Source of the DNA: Anas platyrhynchos | Lineage: Eukaryota > Chordata > Aves > Anseriformes > Anatidae | Direction: 5' to 3' | Length of the DNA stretch: 64,000 nt | Assembly: GCF_047663525.1 (NCBI RefSeq) | Contig: NC_092587.1 | Location: 46,398,501 to 46,462,500 of the forward strand | Shown here: piece by piece, positions 51,601-63,707 of the stretch | Numbering within the stretch: the first letter of the stretch is position 1 | Layout: every line of letters begins with the position of its first letter | Position numbers and translations under genes: made by a program | Notes under the pieces: model-generated | The model's database searches: none | What the model saw: only the letters and a program-made list of their open reading frames with translations | Told to the model about the DNA's origin: nothing

Positions 51601-54600
51601 CCTCTCCCTCAGGCTGTGACAACTTCCAGCAGAAGGGTAGAGCGACTAGCCAGAGCAGTGATGTATTAAACAGTAATATCTTAATTCTACCTATCTACCC
51701 TGCATAGTTAGTTTTGCAAAGATTATAAGACAGTAAAATACATCAGCCTAGGCTGCCAGACAAAGCCCTACATCTACGTAGCCCGTCATTTCCTGCGTTC
51801 TTGTTCCTCTTGCTTTCTATCCATCCGTCCCCGGCTCTCCTCATCTACCCCTTGTCTTACCTTAGTGCCTGTTCTGAATAGGCTATCATCTGCCACTCAC
51901 GTTTCAAAAGCTACCATTATAAGTCTGAAAACAGTCCTGACAGCCAGCTGCCAGTGGATATATTTATATTCCACTATATCAGGAATTCTCTGCACATCAA
52001 CAATACATCTTATACATTTGACTTGCACAGAACAGTGTGTGCATTACTCAGTCCTCCCAACAGGAGCCTACATTTCCATCAGCTCAGTTCATTCTGTCCC
52101 TAGATTTCCTTTACTTCATTTCATCTCCAACATTCACGGCATATTCTGGCTCCATTTTCATGTGCCCTTTCTCATACTCTTCATACTCTCTACATTGGAT
52201 ATTAGCTCCAGTCCCATGTCTCCTCACACCTTCCTGTCCAGCCTTATATAAATTTGAAAAATATCTGGTTTGATCTTCGTGGGAACTGATACCATCTTTC
52301 CTAGAATAAACTTCATTTTTATATAACAGGATTACAAGAAAGTAACCAGCTTGTCACGGCTGAAAGCAATTCCACTTAAATCGTAAAACTCTCTGGAGAC
52401 TGCAACCATTAAAATAAGAAAGAAATCAGAAGTTTGACACCTATAATCTTGTAACTGCAGGAGTCTCCGTGTATTTTGTGCTTTATTTTCAAATCCGCTA
52501 AGTACTTTGAATTGGCAATGGTACAAATGTTCGGAGACTCACTGATGGCATTTCTAATCAATTCAGTGAGTAATGACTGCAAATTTCTATGAAGCAATTG
52601 ACTTGCAAAGAAGAAGGGGAAAAAATGCTTGCTATTCTGTCCCAGATACTGAACCTGCATGAAAGAAACGGGAGGAGAATAGGAGCCCCTTCCCCTGCCA
52701 TTTCACTTTCTGTTTCATAAAGGAGAGAAGTGTATCTCTGAATGTATACTTAAAAAGGAGAAGCAGCAGAGGTGCATATACCCAAGTGACCTGCTTTCAT
52801 TACCTGCAGATCTTGGTTGATTCACTTCCCACAAGTTTTAGTCTCCAACACAAAATTTACACAAAATATCAAAAAGATCTTTCTTTCAGCAACCTTAGGC
52901 TTGAGTTTCATAGCAACCTATCTTCTACTGCAGAAACCTATCATTTTTAGACAATTTACAGAAAATACCTCACCATTTCCTACCTGAGTAGGATAATTGT
53001 GTGGGGTTAGGGTAGGCCTAATGTCTTTGGTTTTGAAAAGCAGGATGTCCTGCATTTCAGAGCAGGAGCAGAGAAATAAAGGAGTGTCTAGCCATTTGTT
53101 TGCTAAGCAGGGCAGAAATGTGAAGAAAGAGTCTCTCCTTGCTGTTAACTTCCTTGTCCAACAACTAACCTCTTGTTGAGGTCAATGGAAAGGCTTCACT
53201 GATATTAGCTGGAGTTGGCTTATACAGGAAAAAACAAGGAATGAAACTAGATATTGCTCCCTCCACTAAAACTGTGGCCTATATCCCAAAAATATGCATA
53301 ACCATTTATGTCCAAGTCCCAGAAATGCTTGATATAAATAAAAACATCAACTCAGATGTTGTAAAGACATAACTGATTATCAGCATGAATGATAAATAAT
53401 CTTCAAAATTTGATACAAATTATAAGGAAATTAGAAATAATATTTAAGTAGGATTTTGATAGGATGTCGAAAAATTACATATGGAAATGAAAAGGTTAAG
53501 GAAACATAAAGGAGTAGGAAGAAGAAAAGAATGGACAATGGTATGCCACACACATATATATGCCATATATTGTATTTATATGCTGTGGAATGTCAAACTA
53601 ATAGAGAAGAGATATGGGTCAAGCACAGAAGACAGTGAAATTTCCAATAATGGAAATTTCTCCAGCTGTCGATCAATTTCTAAACACCAGTACAGCTACA
53701 AGAATGCAAATCTCAAGTGTAAATAACAAACACACCAATATTTGCACTTTGGGAACTCTCTCCTGCTTGCTGAACAAGTACGGTTTACAAGAGCAAATAG
53801 TAGCTTTCCCTATTATTATCCAGAATATACAGTGCAGCTGTATCAGTGACCACTCATCAGTTATTCAAATCAAGGTAGAAATGGCTATATTTCTTGTTGA
53901 CAGAACAAGTATGTAGCTTTTTGTTTCTTGAAAGGGTGACCTTCTTCTTGCTGCTATTTCCTGCTTCCATTCATTCCAAGAGGAAGGGGTTTGGTCTGCC
54001 AGTGACGCTAACGGTTTTTTTATTATTTTTTTTCAGCCTAGAGGTCTGCAAGTAGTACTTTGTACTAAATCCAAGTAACCTGGAAAATGCTTTATGTGAA
54101 TACCAGCTTGGTATAAGAAAGCAAGAAACGATCTTAATTTAATATTTTAAATGGATTGGAGTTTTGTGTAGGTGGAAGAAGATCATTACAGAAAGGAGTG
54201 CTACACAGACTAATATATAAATAGCTCTTGCTGAGAGCAGAACAATAGCTCTGTTTCTTCTCTCAGAGCACAGATACAATTAGTTAGAGGATATTGCATT
54301 CTTTAGAAATTTTTGGCATCCAATAGAAAAAAACAATTGCATTTCAAAACAAAATATTGTATTTGAAAATCATTTCCCCTTTTAATTACCTGCCAAGACT
54401 TTCAGTCTTTCCCCTGCAAATGAACACATCCCTTGTACTTGAGCACAATGCTTTCCCACACTGCTGGGTGGCTGTGAGGTCACCAATTCCTGCTGCTGCA
54501 ACTCACGATCCTGAACTGGGGTCTTGGCAGGAAAGTAGCTGCTTTCCACATACATTGTTAAAAATACATATGGTTCTGTAATGTTTCCATCTACCAGTAT

Positions 54601-55135
54601 GTGCACTTCACTGATTTAACTCCTATACTTTTACTGTCACAGAATAACTACATCCTTCTGCCCTATAAATGCTGAGACAAAGCCAGCATATTCATGTTCG
54701 AGGCAGGAAATCTCAGTTCCCTGACGGCACTGTATTCCTATTGCTGTCTCTGTAATCTAACGGCTGATGCAGATTTCATCAGGTCATCCAGTGGTGATAA
54801 TTCATGCCGGGGAACTTGGGCGTACTCCATTCTCGCTGTTTTCAAGAACAGACCTATCATATTTGCCAGCCAATCCGTTTCAAAACTAGTTTAAAATATT
54901 AATAATCATGGTTAGCTAGATGGAAATATGATTGATTGCTACTTATTCCACTAAATAATAAAAAAAAATCAATAGCTATAGCTATAAAACCAGACTTGTG
55001 GGATAAATTAATCAAAATCAGTTCCTACACTTCAGACCTATGTCTGTCACTGTCTTGGTTTTGTACTGTCTTTTGCACAGACATGAAAATGCTTCTCTGA
55101 GGGCACCAGATAGTGGTAACATACAAAGACCAGAT

Positions 55136-55194
55136 CATAAAATGACAGAATGACTTGGGTTGGAAGGGACCTCAAAGATCATCTAGTTCCAGAT
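55136..55194 (-). mobile_element. Short CR1 3'-end fragment, inverted
   Basis: GACAGAATGACTTGGGTTGG then AAGGGACCTCAAAGATCATC is the last 55-60 bases of CR1 in reverse. Very short 5'-truncated copies like this are common for CR1. It lies about 2 kb upstream of the CDK17-like CpG island. Confidence 0.8.
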
Positions 55195-55723
55195 GGAGAT
55201 CGGGTATTAATTATGTTGTTACAGACTCTTCCCTGTGAACAACTCATTATTCTCCCCAGTACAAGTGGAAAACCTTAAGATATTCCTATTGCATTACAAC
55301 TACTGTTCATGCCTTATTCTTTGGATGGTTCATCCTAACCACTCATTTCTTAGTTTCTTGTCATAATTATTTTTTGTCATAACTGAAGTACCAATGGCAG
55401 ACATTAATGTGTATAAACTAATATCAGCACAGCAGAAGTACTACTGTCTTTCTAATATTTTTGGTACTTGAAAACAAAGCACAACTTCATAAAGTTCCAG
55501 CCCGCCTTGTCCCCTGTACCTCATTTATGGAAGATAATTTACTTGGGTGTGCTGCAATGGGTGCACTTGCTGCTGTGCTGCCTCAAGAACTTGTTTTACA
55601 GTTCATGTATATACTAACAAACTTGCATACAATCATTTATAATGATATTACTTACCCCAAATAGCCTTCAAATTGAATAAGATAAAACAAACACAGATCA
55701 TCTCGTTAGCATTCAAAGATGAG

Positions 55724-55757
55724 AAGAACTGGTAGGTCTAGCAAGAACTGGTAGGTC
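55724..55757 (+). repeat. Spaced 15-base direct repeat
   Basis: AAGAACTGGTAGGTC occurs at 55724 and again at 55743. Confidence 0.9.
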
Positions 55758-57551
55758 CTGAGCTTTAAAGGAGATCTGTAAGGGATATCTTTGCATTGCC
55801 AGGAAGTTCAAAGCTTGAATGTCTGCCTTCTCCGTGCTATTAAAAATCCCACAAGTTTTGCAAAGGTAAGGCTGCTATCCTATGTCTTGAGCAGGAAGAG
55901 CTCAGTAATCATGTTTTGTCTCTGTAAACTTGAAGTGTGTTTCTGAGTCATATTTACTGTTTTTTATCCTCAGCTGATTCCACCAAAAGTGTACGTCAAC
56001 ATGAGCAAAGTGAGTTTGTATGCACGTAAGGAGTGGATTGATGCTTGCATTCCTTTTTAGGCCAGAGCGAGTTACTTCTGTTTACTGGGAAACATCTTCG
56101 TCAGTGTTCTGGTTCGTTTGCTCTGCTGGAAGGTTGCAACTGAGCTGGAAGCGGAGGAATTTCTAGCTGGCGCCGCTCTGGCAAGCACAGCTCCCACTTG
56201 GCCCTGCAGTGGAGAAGGACTGGCTAGAATAAGCTGCACATGCAGCTCCTCGAGATCAGCAGCTTGCTGCTGCAAATTAAGATACACTCCGGGCTCCACC
56301 TCAGCACAGACCTGCCTGCAAAGCAAAAGAGCTGTAAGCCTCTCCCGGTGTGTACAAGGACATAAAAGTCCTGTCAGGTCTCCTTAAGGAGACCATGATT
56401 TGGCCTTCAGTCAGTAGCTGGGGTCCATGAGAGGACTGGCGGTCTGTTTGGACAGAAGGCCCCGTGGTTGTGTCAGTGAACTTTGGCCAACAAAATAAGA
56501 GAATAACCAAGCAGGCAGCAAGAATCAGAGTATGACCAAAAGGAAAAAGAAACAAAAAACCGCAGTCAGACAAATTGTGCCCTACGTGTACCTATGACCC
56601 GGTACTTGAAGTTCAAACAGGCATCACTAAAATCACAGTGGATTCAGACTTGCTGTTATGTTTTGTTCTTCGTGTGGTGGAAACATGGCAACAATAGATA
56701 GAGTGGAATAAATGGCTCATAGGGCTAGTTTTTATCTCTAAGGTCATGTTGGGTAGCACAGAAAGCTTAAGAAATGTAGGGACAGCAAGGGCTGAGAAGT
56801 GAGGGAATGCAAGCTGGATCATTTTGAAGGGAAAATGGTTGTAAATGGATGAGCAGGAGAGAAGCGCGGCTGTCTGGAAGAGTGAGCACAGAGGCTCGTG
56901 GTGGTATGGGGACCACGGATGTAGGAGACAAAGGGAAGAAAATACCACGGGATGAACACGGAAAGGATGTTTTTGTAGCTCCCGAGTGCGAAATCAATCC
57001 GCAAAAGCTCCACGGCTTCCCTTAACTCCAGTTATTGACTTGGCGGCCGGGGGGGAGCTGCTACCTCAGAGGTGGGCTCGGTCGCCCCGCAGGCCCAAGC
57101 CGAAACGCGGCCGGGAGCCGCCACACCTGAGGCGACCAAACCCGGTCGGGGAGGGGACCCCGTCTGGCGGGGGCGCCGCAGCCCCGCTGCCTCCGGAGGG
57201 GGCGGGCGGCCGGGCAAGCCGGACCCCCTGTGCCGCCCGGGGCCGTTTCCCGAGCCGCTAGGTGTCGCCGGCGGCCGGGCCTCCCCCCCGGCCCCTCCTG
57301 CGCTCGGGCTGCCGGCGGGGCTGGCTCAGCGCGGGCGGGCGGAGGCGGCGGCAGCCCGCAGCGGAGAGGCGCAGCCCGGCTCGGCTCGGCTCGGCGCCGC
57401 GCAGCTCCCTGCCTGGCCCTGCCCTGCCCTGCCCGGCTCGGCCGAGGCCGCCCGCTCCGCTCCGCTCCCGGCACCGCTCGGTGCCCGGCTCCCGAGCACG
57501 GCCCGCGGCCGCTCGGCGGCGGGGAGCCGCGGCGAGGCGACGGCGGCGGGG

Positions 57552-57575
57552 GCAGCAGCAGCAGCAGCAGCAGCA
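57552..57575 (+). repeat. GCA trinucleotide repeat, 8 units, in 5' leader
   Basis: Eight perfect GCA units ending two bases before the uORF Kozak context. Confidence 0.95.
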
Positions 57576-57578
57576 GCC

Positions 57579-57602
57579 ATGTTGGAGCGGGGAATCCAGT
57601 GA
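57579..57602 (+). other. Upstream open reading frame (MLERGIQ, stop) in the 5' leader
   Basis: An ATG directly after the GCA repeat (GCAGCCATGTTGG) opens seven codons and a TGA. If the leader includes it, it would be translated before the main kinase start and could damp translation. The GCCATGTT around the ATG also matches the YY1 core CCATNTT on this strand. Confidence 0.5.
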
Positions 57603-57637
57603 CTGGCCTCGGGGAGGCGGCGCGGCCGGCGGCGAAC

Positions 57638-57658
57638 GGGGGGGAGGCGGGAGGGGGG
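57638..57658 (+). other. Potential G-quadruplex in 5' leader
   Basis: G runs of 7, 2, 3 and 6 separated by single-base A or C spacers satisfy G3+N1-7 four times. On the transcribed strand it would lie in the leader RNA, downstream of the uORF. Confidence 0.6.
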
Positions 57659-57667
57659 CTCGGCTCC

Positions 57668-57691
57668 CGGCGGCGGCGGCGGCGGCGGCGG
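57668..57691 (+). repeat. GGC trinucleotide repeat, about 8 units, in 5' leader
   Basis: Pure CGG/GGC run within the presumed first exon, a class of repeat prone to expansion in other 5' UTRs. Confidence 0.92.
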
Positions 57692-58066
57692 AGTCCGGAC
57701 ACCGCTCCCGGGCGGAGCAGGGGAAGGAGAAAGGGGGCAGAGGAACCGGCCCCGGCCCCGCGGAGCCCCGGCGCTGCTGGTGAGTTGGGGCCGCGCATTG
57801 TCTGCCCTGCCCGGGCTGCCGGAGCGGCGCCTCGGCCTGCGTGTGCGCGGCGGGGACGGGGGTGCCGCGGGGACCGCGGGGAGCGGGGACGGCAGCGGGC
57901 GGGGAGCGGGCAGCGAGCCCCCGGCAGCGCCGAGTGGGTGCCCGGGGAGCCCCCGGGGCCGGGGAGGGCTGCGGGGGGGCTCCGCTGCTCGCCGGGGCCG
58001 TCCCGGAAAGCGAGGCCCGGGAGGGGAGGAATGTGTGTGCGGTGAGCGTCCCCGCATTTTAGTGTA

Positions 58067-58090
58067 TTTCATTTTATTTTATTTTATTTT
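58067..58090 (+). repeat. TTTTA pentanucleotide microsatellite
   Basis: Four to five ATTTT units at the right border of the CpG island. Confidence 0.92.
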
Positions 58091-60732
58091 TCTGTAACCT
58101 TCGTTTCCCCGCCGCCCCCCTCCGCTCCAAGCCAGGCTGCTTGCTGCTGACAGCTCCCCGCCTCGCAGCCTCCGCACGGATGACACACTGGCGGCTCGCA
58201 GGGCTCCCCCCACACACACACAGACCCCAAATCACGCAGGTTTCTGTGCGGGGCACAGCACGCCCCGAAGTGACAGGATCCGCCAGCATTTGCTGACCCT
58301 GAACTTCGGTGAACTCCTTTTCTCCCTCCCCTTCCTCTCGGAGAAATGTGATGGCATGAGGCCAGGAGGAGCAAAATGGTGCTTCCCTGGCCAGGGAGGT
58401 GGAAGGGGTTGCCATTAGGTGCTGGCCATGTCAAGGAAACTTGCGCCGCTCGCTGCTCCTGCTTGGGTCTTCGCAGAGGTGGGTCAGCCTTCAGAGAGGG
58501 CTGACCCCAGTCCCCTTTGTCTCGTTTCTGCGTCAGTTTCGGGAATTGACCAGAGTTGTGTTAAACTCCGGACCTTCTGGGGTGCTATTTCTAATGGTGG
58601 TTACCGGTACTGTGAGGGGGACGGGGCTGAGGTGTACCATGGCCCCAAACAACTGAATTTCAGAGGCCTCTGTTTCCTTTATTTTATTTAATTTCAGTAA
58701 GAAACTCAGGCGTCTGCTTCTTCTCCTTTTGTAATTTAGCAGATCGATAGCAACTTTCTTGTATCAATTATGGCATAGATAGGAGCAGAGGAAACCTAGT
58801 TCGGCATTATTCCATTCCCTCCCCTCCTTCTTAAATTATATTAATCGAACTGGAAAGTAGGTATCCAAAGGTTAAATCCTTGGAAGATATGGGACAGAAG
58901 AAAACTTCTATGAAATTCAGCTTTGTTTTCACGATATAACTGTGTAAAGGTGATGTAGGTGATCTGGTATTGTTTGTGCTTGAAGAAATGGCCATATTGC
59001 GTTGTTGTAGCAGTTCTGTGCGCTCACTACACGGCTCTTATTATTTATACCTGCAATTCAGTAAGCGAGGTGAGAAAGACCCGTTTTGAGTAATTAGCGC
59101 AGAAGTAACAGATACGAAAACATGAAATCATGTTTGAAATGCATAGTGAAAAATTTCCTTAAAATTGTTTATACTTGAAAGACCAAACTAAATTTACTCC
59201 TCCAACACAGAGAAATCATTCTAATGTTAAGTTGGCGTTGAGAAGGCCACTTACATTTGAAAGATGAAAGCATCCTTTTTTGATGGCGTTATTTGAATGC
59301 TGCTCTGACAATAAAGAGTCTGGCTTACAGAGCCTTTATTAAGGATAGCGCAGTGAAGTTCATCCCTTGGTTTTGCATGCTGTTTGGTGCAGCCTTGTGT
59401 TTACCCAGGTTGGAATTCTGCACAAATCAGTAGGTGGGGTCTGCCTGCAGCCCTGCTGAAGAGCTTGCAAATTGGAGCCTGTGTTGCCTGAGCAAATTAC
59501 AGTTTGAGAGCACAGGGTCATTTGTTTTAAGCTCGACCAAGGATGTAGTGCATTAATTGATCTTCTCAATACATAAAACACCCTTAACGTGTAGCAAAAT
59601 ACTTAATATGTTGTTCCAAATACAATTAGGTTTAGAATAACTGAAAAACAGAACAGGGCTGTGTTTTTTCCATGAATGGCTCTGGCTTCAATTTCTGCGT
59701 AACACTGCAGTGTAAAAAAAATAATATGAGATTGCTTATGACATGGATGTTAAGATATCCTGTATGCCTGTGTTATTGTTACAATGCAGGGCTGTTAATA
59801 CTGCGCAGTATTTTTTGGCTGGATTGTTAACGTATACATTCTTCTAATTTCTTAGATAACTACCTGCTGCTGGAAGAATAAAAAATATATCACTAGTCTT
59901 AATAAGTTCTGGTTCAGTACTGTATAGTTGAGTTAGCCAACCTAGAAAGTGCAATCAGGAAAGGCTTCATTGGCAACTGAACGCTGTCTGCATTAAAACT
60001 TTCCTGAAAATTGCTCCTGCCACATTCAGTGGAAGCAGTGGATAATTTACTCACTGATCAGCCTTTATTTATTAGCCAAGAAAACTAATCAGCTGTTTCT
60101 TTAAAAGGCGTATACTAGTTCTGTCATTACTGAGTCTGGTAGCCTGGTATAATCTGGTGTGATGTGAAAATGGACATCATGACTAAAAGTCAGGCTCAGT
60201 AATAATAAAGCTTTTCTAGTGTATATTCAGTGTTTGTAAACTTACTCAATGTTGCTTGTAATCCTTCAGTTACAGGTATCTTAAGTTCTTAGCTGTATGC
60301 TTTTTAATGCTTGCTTTGTTTTTTTACAGCAAGCTCTTTGTCTGTATCTAATGACTCAGCTGGACACCATTGTAATCAGTGACACTTCAGAATTTAATAT
60401 AAATCACTACTCCACAACTTCAGCATGTAAAAATTCTTTTAAAATACCAAATGTTTACTCAACAATTCTATGATCTTCATTCCATTTGTGCTGTCAAATG
60501 CTGTACTTCACATCTAAAGAACCAGCTGAAACACTATTGCTAGTGATCATTGCCTTTTTTTTGCAGTGTACCTAATTGTAGCAATGACATCTTCATTTTG
60601 AGTGTAAGAACTGGAATTTCTTTGGTGCCAGTTCACATGCTGATACAGAGAGTATTTTACTGGGATGTTAGGGTTAAAAACATTTTATATTTAAATATTT
60701 TGATCACAAAGCAATATCTTTATGTTTTATTA

Positions 60733-60749
60733 CAAAAAAAAAAAAAAAA
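60733..60749 (+). repeat. Poly-A tract
   Basis: About 17 consecutive A in the presumed CDK17 intron 1. Confidence 0.9.
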
Positions 60750-63699
60750 CTTGAAATTTAAGACTGTGTTTTTATTTTATTTTTAATCTACGTACGAAGA
60801 GCTCTATATCCTGCTGTATGTAACTTTTGGGGCCTAGACACATTTTTCTCCATTAAGCGAGGAAGAACAGATACTGCTTTTTCCAGAAATACCGTGGAAT
60901 GCTTGTTTAATCAAATGACTAGCTATAATTCTGTATCAAATACAAATCCACCCATGTGCGCTCTTAACTGACGTGGTGGATTGGTAATTCTCACTGGGTT
61001 GTTGGTTTCCTGGCCTCATTTTCATGGACATAGCAACTCCAGAGCTCAGCTGAGCTCGCGAACTTGAATATCGACCAACAGCGGTTTAAACCTCAAGCCT
61101 TTAACCACTGATGCTGATAATCACAAGGAAGAAACAAAACTGAAACCTACTCTGTTTTTGCCAACTTAGAGCATAGGAACATGAAAAGAAAAACTTCTAC
61201 TTCAGTTCTGTGATCCAGTTATATGGAAACTGGTGACTTTAAAGAGTGCCTCCGATAGGTTGCACCTGGCTAGCTTTTGATTCATCATATAATATCCTCT
61301 CTATATTAAAAAAAAAATGCTGTGTTTCAGTGGAAGAACCAGTGAATGTTATTTTTGTAATTAAAAATGACAGTTTAGAATAACACTGAAGTGTAGGCTT
61401 AGGCTGTGACCATGAACAGAGTGAAGAAAGAATGTAGTCTTGAATAAGTGATTTCTTGTACAAGTTTTACAGTATTTTTGCATTTATATGTTTTTGGAAA
61501 GCATTAGCTGTTATTGAAGAAAGTCTGAAGTCAACACAGGAATACAGATTTATGTTTAGATCTTGGCCGCTTCGTGGAGTCGTGCAATTTGTGCTGCTAC
61601 ATGAAATTAGAAAGAGAGGTAGAAAGAGAGGTTAATTGGGTCATTTAATAGTTTCCATGGCAATGAAGAATTCTGATTTTATATTTGCTGTTGTATTTTT
61701 TGATCCATTGTGAAGTTCTCAGACAATAAAGCATTTACCACTTTTGTGGAGATTATTACACGCCAGGAATGACTGTATTATGAAATCCTTTAGACACACC
61801 AATATCTGAAATCATCATAACTCTCTGTTTCACTGGCATATTTGGGCTTTTGAGGTCTAGTGCCTGTTTTTAAAAGATTAGAAATTTCTTTCATTAGGGA
61901 ACATCAGGTTCTCAGAGGGTGCGATGTACAAGCACAAGTGATAAAAAGAAAGAAAAATAATGTGAGTAGCATGGTCAAAAAAAATCAGAAAAAAGAAACT
62001 GTCAAATCACAATTTAATTTTTCATGTGGTGGGGCAGAGTTAGACCTAATGAATTTAAGAAAAAGAAATAAGCCAACTTTATGAACATTTAAATAAATAC
62101 ATGCTACAAGGCCTCTGAATTTAAGGACAAATTTCTGGTTGCTCATTTCTCTAATGTCTTGAAAATACAGTGAGTTGAAAAACACAGTTTAATCCAAGGT
62201 TTTGACTGTGACACCACCACCACCCCTTTCTGTTTTATCTTCTCTGGAACGATTATTTGTGCATATATTATGATGAACAAGGCTGTGTTATTCTACCACA
62301 ACAAAGAAAAACGTCTTTTCATTTATACTCCTGGCCACGGTTCTTGCCTGTCTTTGTATTTTAGGTTGGACTTGCTGAGTATCTTGTATAAGCGAATGTT
62401 ACTATGTGCTCTCTAATCATATTTCATTTAATTATAGTCTATTCCTTATAATTGCACTCCTTTCTCTGCTGCTGTTTTCAAGGCATACTAGAGTTGCATG
62501 ATGGTCTCTGATTCTTAACAGCTGTACTTTGTCAGCTTCACTAAGAACACTTGCATGCTTTCAGTTTGTGTTAAAGCTGGCAAGATCATGGCTTTTTCTT
62601 TGCTCTGTGGATCAGGGCATTTTGCAGGCATGTGTCTCTTCTGATATTGTAGTGAACTTTTGTAGCACACATAGCCTACTTCCAGAAACGTCTCTTTCCA
62701 GGTGTTTTTGGCTTTCTACTCTCACAGTACTGATATTGGTATAACCTGATTTGTTTGCATTTTGTTCAGGTATCTGCAACGTGTCTTTATATAGCAATCA
62801 TTAAATATCATAGTTAGTGAGGTCTGCAGTATCTGTACTAATCGTTATTCCCTAAAATTAAGATCTTTGAGAAATATGAATTGCCAAGAAAACCCATTGT
62901 CCTATTTGGGTAAAAAAGTTAGTTGTCTGCAGAAGTAAAGAAGCCAGCTGACTAAAACATAAAGAAGTTGAATTAAGTGGATGTAACGATAAGGAAAGCC
63001 AAAGACTGTGATGAGGAAAAACCACGCTGTCTCGGGCTGTGAGAAAAAGGCAGGATGTGTTTTAAGAAGAAAATAAATTTTAGCAAGGCTGTTAGCTCAT
63101 TAAAGTGCTAAAGAAAATGGTAGTGTTTGATGATACTCAGAAGTCGTCGATGATGATCATTAAGTACTGCTATATTCGGAAGTAAAACCAGATGATAGTC
63201 ATGTATAATGCTTTGCAACACTTCCTTAAAATAGCTTGGGGGTGTTAAACAACAGCCCCTGAAGTTGTGTAGTAAGAACTGTAAAACGTTGATGGGGCGC
63301 TTTCGGCAGAATTGCTGCCCTTGATGTCTTTCAGCGTGTCTCAGAACGCTGGGAAATTCTGTAATTAGCCCAAATGAAGATTTCTTTCAGTGTTTTTTAA
63401 CAGTTAGCAATAAGCATAATACTGGGTAGTGACAGAGAGGGAGGTTAAGTAGAGGAAAAGAATATTGTCGTTGAGCACAGATTTATGGAAGGCTGCTCTT
63501 GTGAGAATAACTTTCGAGTCTCCTGATAAGATTACAAACTGTGTGTGCTGTAATGTTGTTGGTACCGCAGACAGGCTTCTGTAAAACCTTTTAGCTGGTT
63601 GTTTCGTGACATTTTGACTGTGGGACTACAACGACAGATGAAACGTCTGCGTATGAAACGGTGTAAAACCTGGCTGATAATGGGAATCAAGTGGTTCGC

Positions 63700-63707
63700 T
63701 ATAAATA
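63700..63707 (+). promoter_or_regulatory. Candidate TATA box of an alternative promoter
   Basis: TATAAATA followed by AGGGGCC, in a local patch unusually rich in CpG (about 63,690-63,790), with an ATG at 63,732. This is the spacing of a TATA promoter. Without transcript data it stays a candidate. Confidence 0.3.

Larger units (their letters stand above)
34680..57030. other. Intergenic region between CFAP54 and the CDK17-like promoter
   Basis: About 22 kb with no gene I can support. Open frames are short, lack family features and often follow purine-rich strands (43,740-44,215; 56,610-57,010). Contents listed separately: a local duplication, inverted repeats, a T-rich tract with a possible retroposed tail, and a CR1 stub. 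A GC-richer stretch at 49,560-50,340 holds a 190-codon open frame of unknown meaning. Enhancers may exist but cannot be read from one sequence. Confidence 0.7.
57400..57779 (+). other. CDK17: Non-coding first exon (5' UTR) of a CDK17-like gene; start approximate
   Basis: CDK17 (PCTAIRE-2) is a cyclin-dependent Ser/Thr kinase of the PCTAIRE group. In mammals its first exon is non-coding, and it lies head-to-head with CFAP54. Seen here: a CpG island, a GCA repeat, an 8-codon upstream frame including stop, a GGC repeat and a strong donor, GCTGCTG|GTGAGT, at 57779/57780. The left end is a guess, as no TATA box or initiator fixes the transcription start. No kinase coding exon is present to 64,000, so the name is an inference from synteny. 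Confidence 0.55.
57030..58060 (+). promoter_or_regulatory. CDK17: Strong CpG island, promoter of the CDK17-like gene
   Basis: About 1 kb of very GC- and CpG-rich DNA between AT-rich flanks, with GC boxes and pentamer runs (CGGCT, CCCTG) at 57,375-57,440. No TATA box. Its orientation is set by the splice donor at 57,780 and its place next to CFAP54. Many long open frames cross it on both strands because stop codons are rare at this GC content; none looks like a protein. Confidence 0.8.

Noticed and set aside
56613..57013. Minus-strand open frames of 64-111 codons next to the CpG island
   Set aside because: Same purine-strand bias as at 43.7 kb. No splice borders or family features.
57061..58072. 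Several long open frames on both strands (up to 271 codons) in the CpG island
   Set aside because: Stop codons are rare at this GC content. The frames overlap one another in every phase, are Pro/Ala/Arg/Gly-rich and match nothing.
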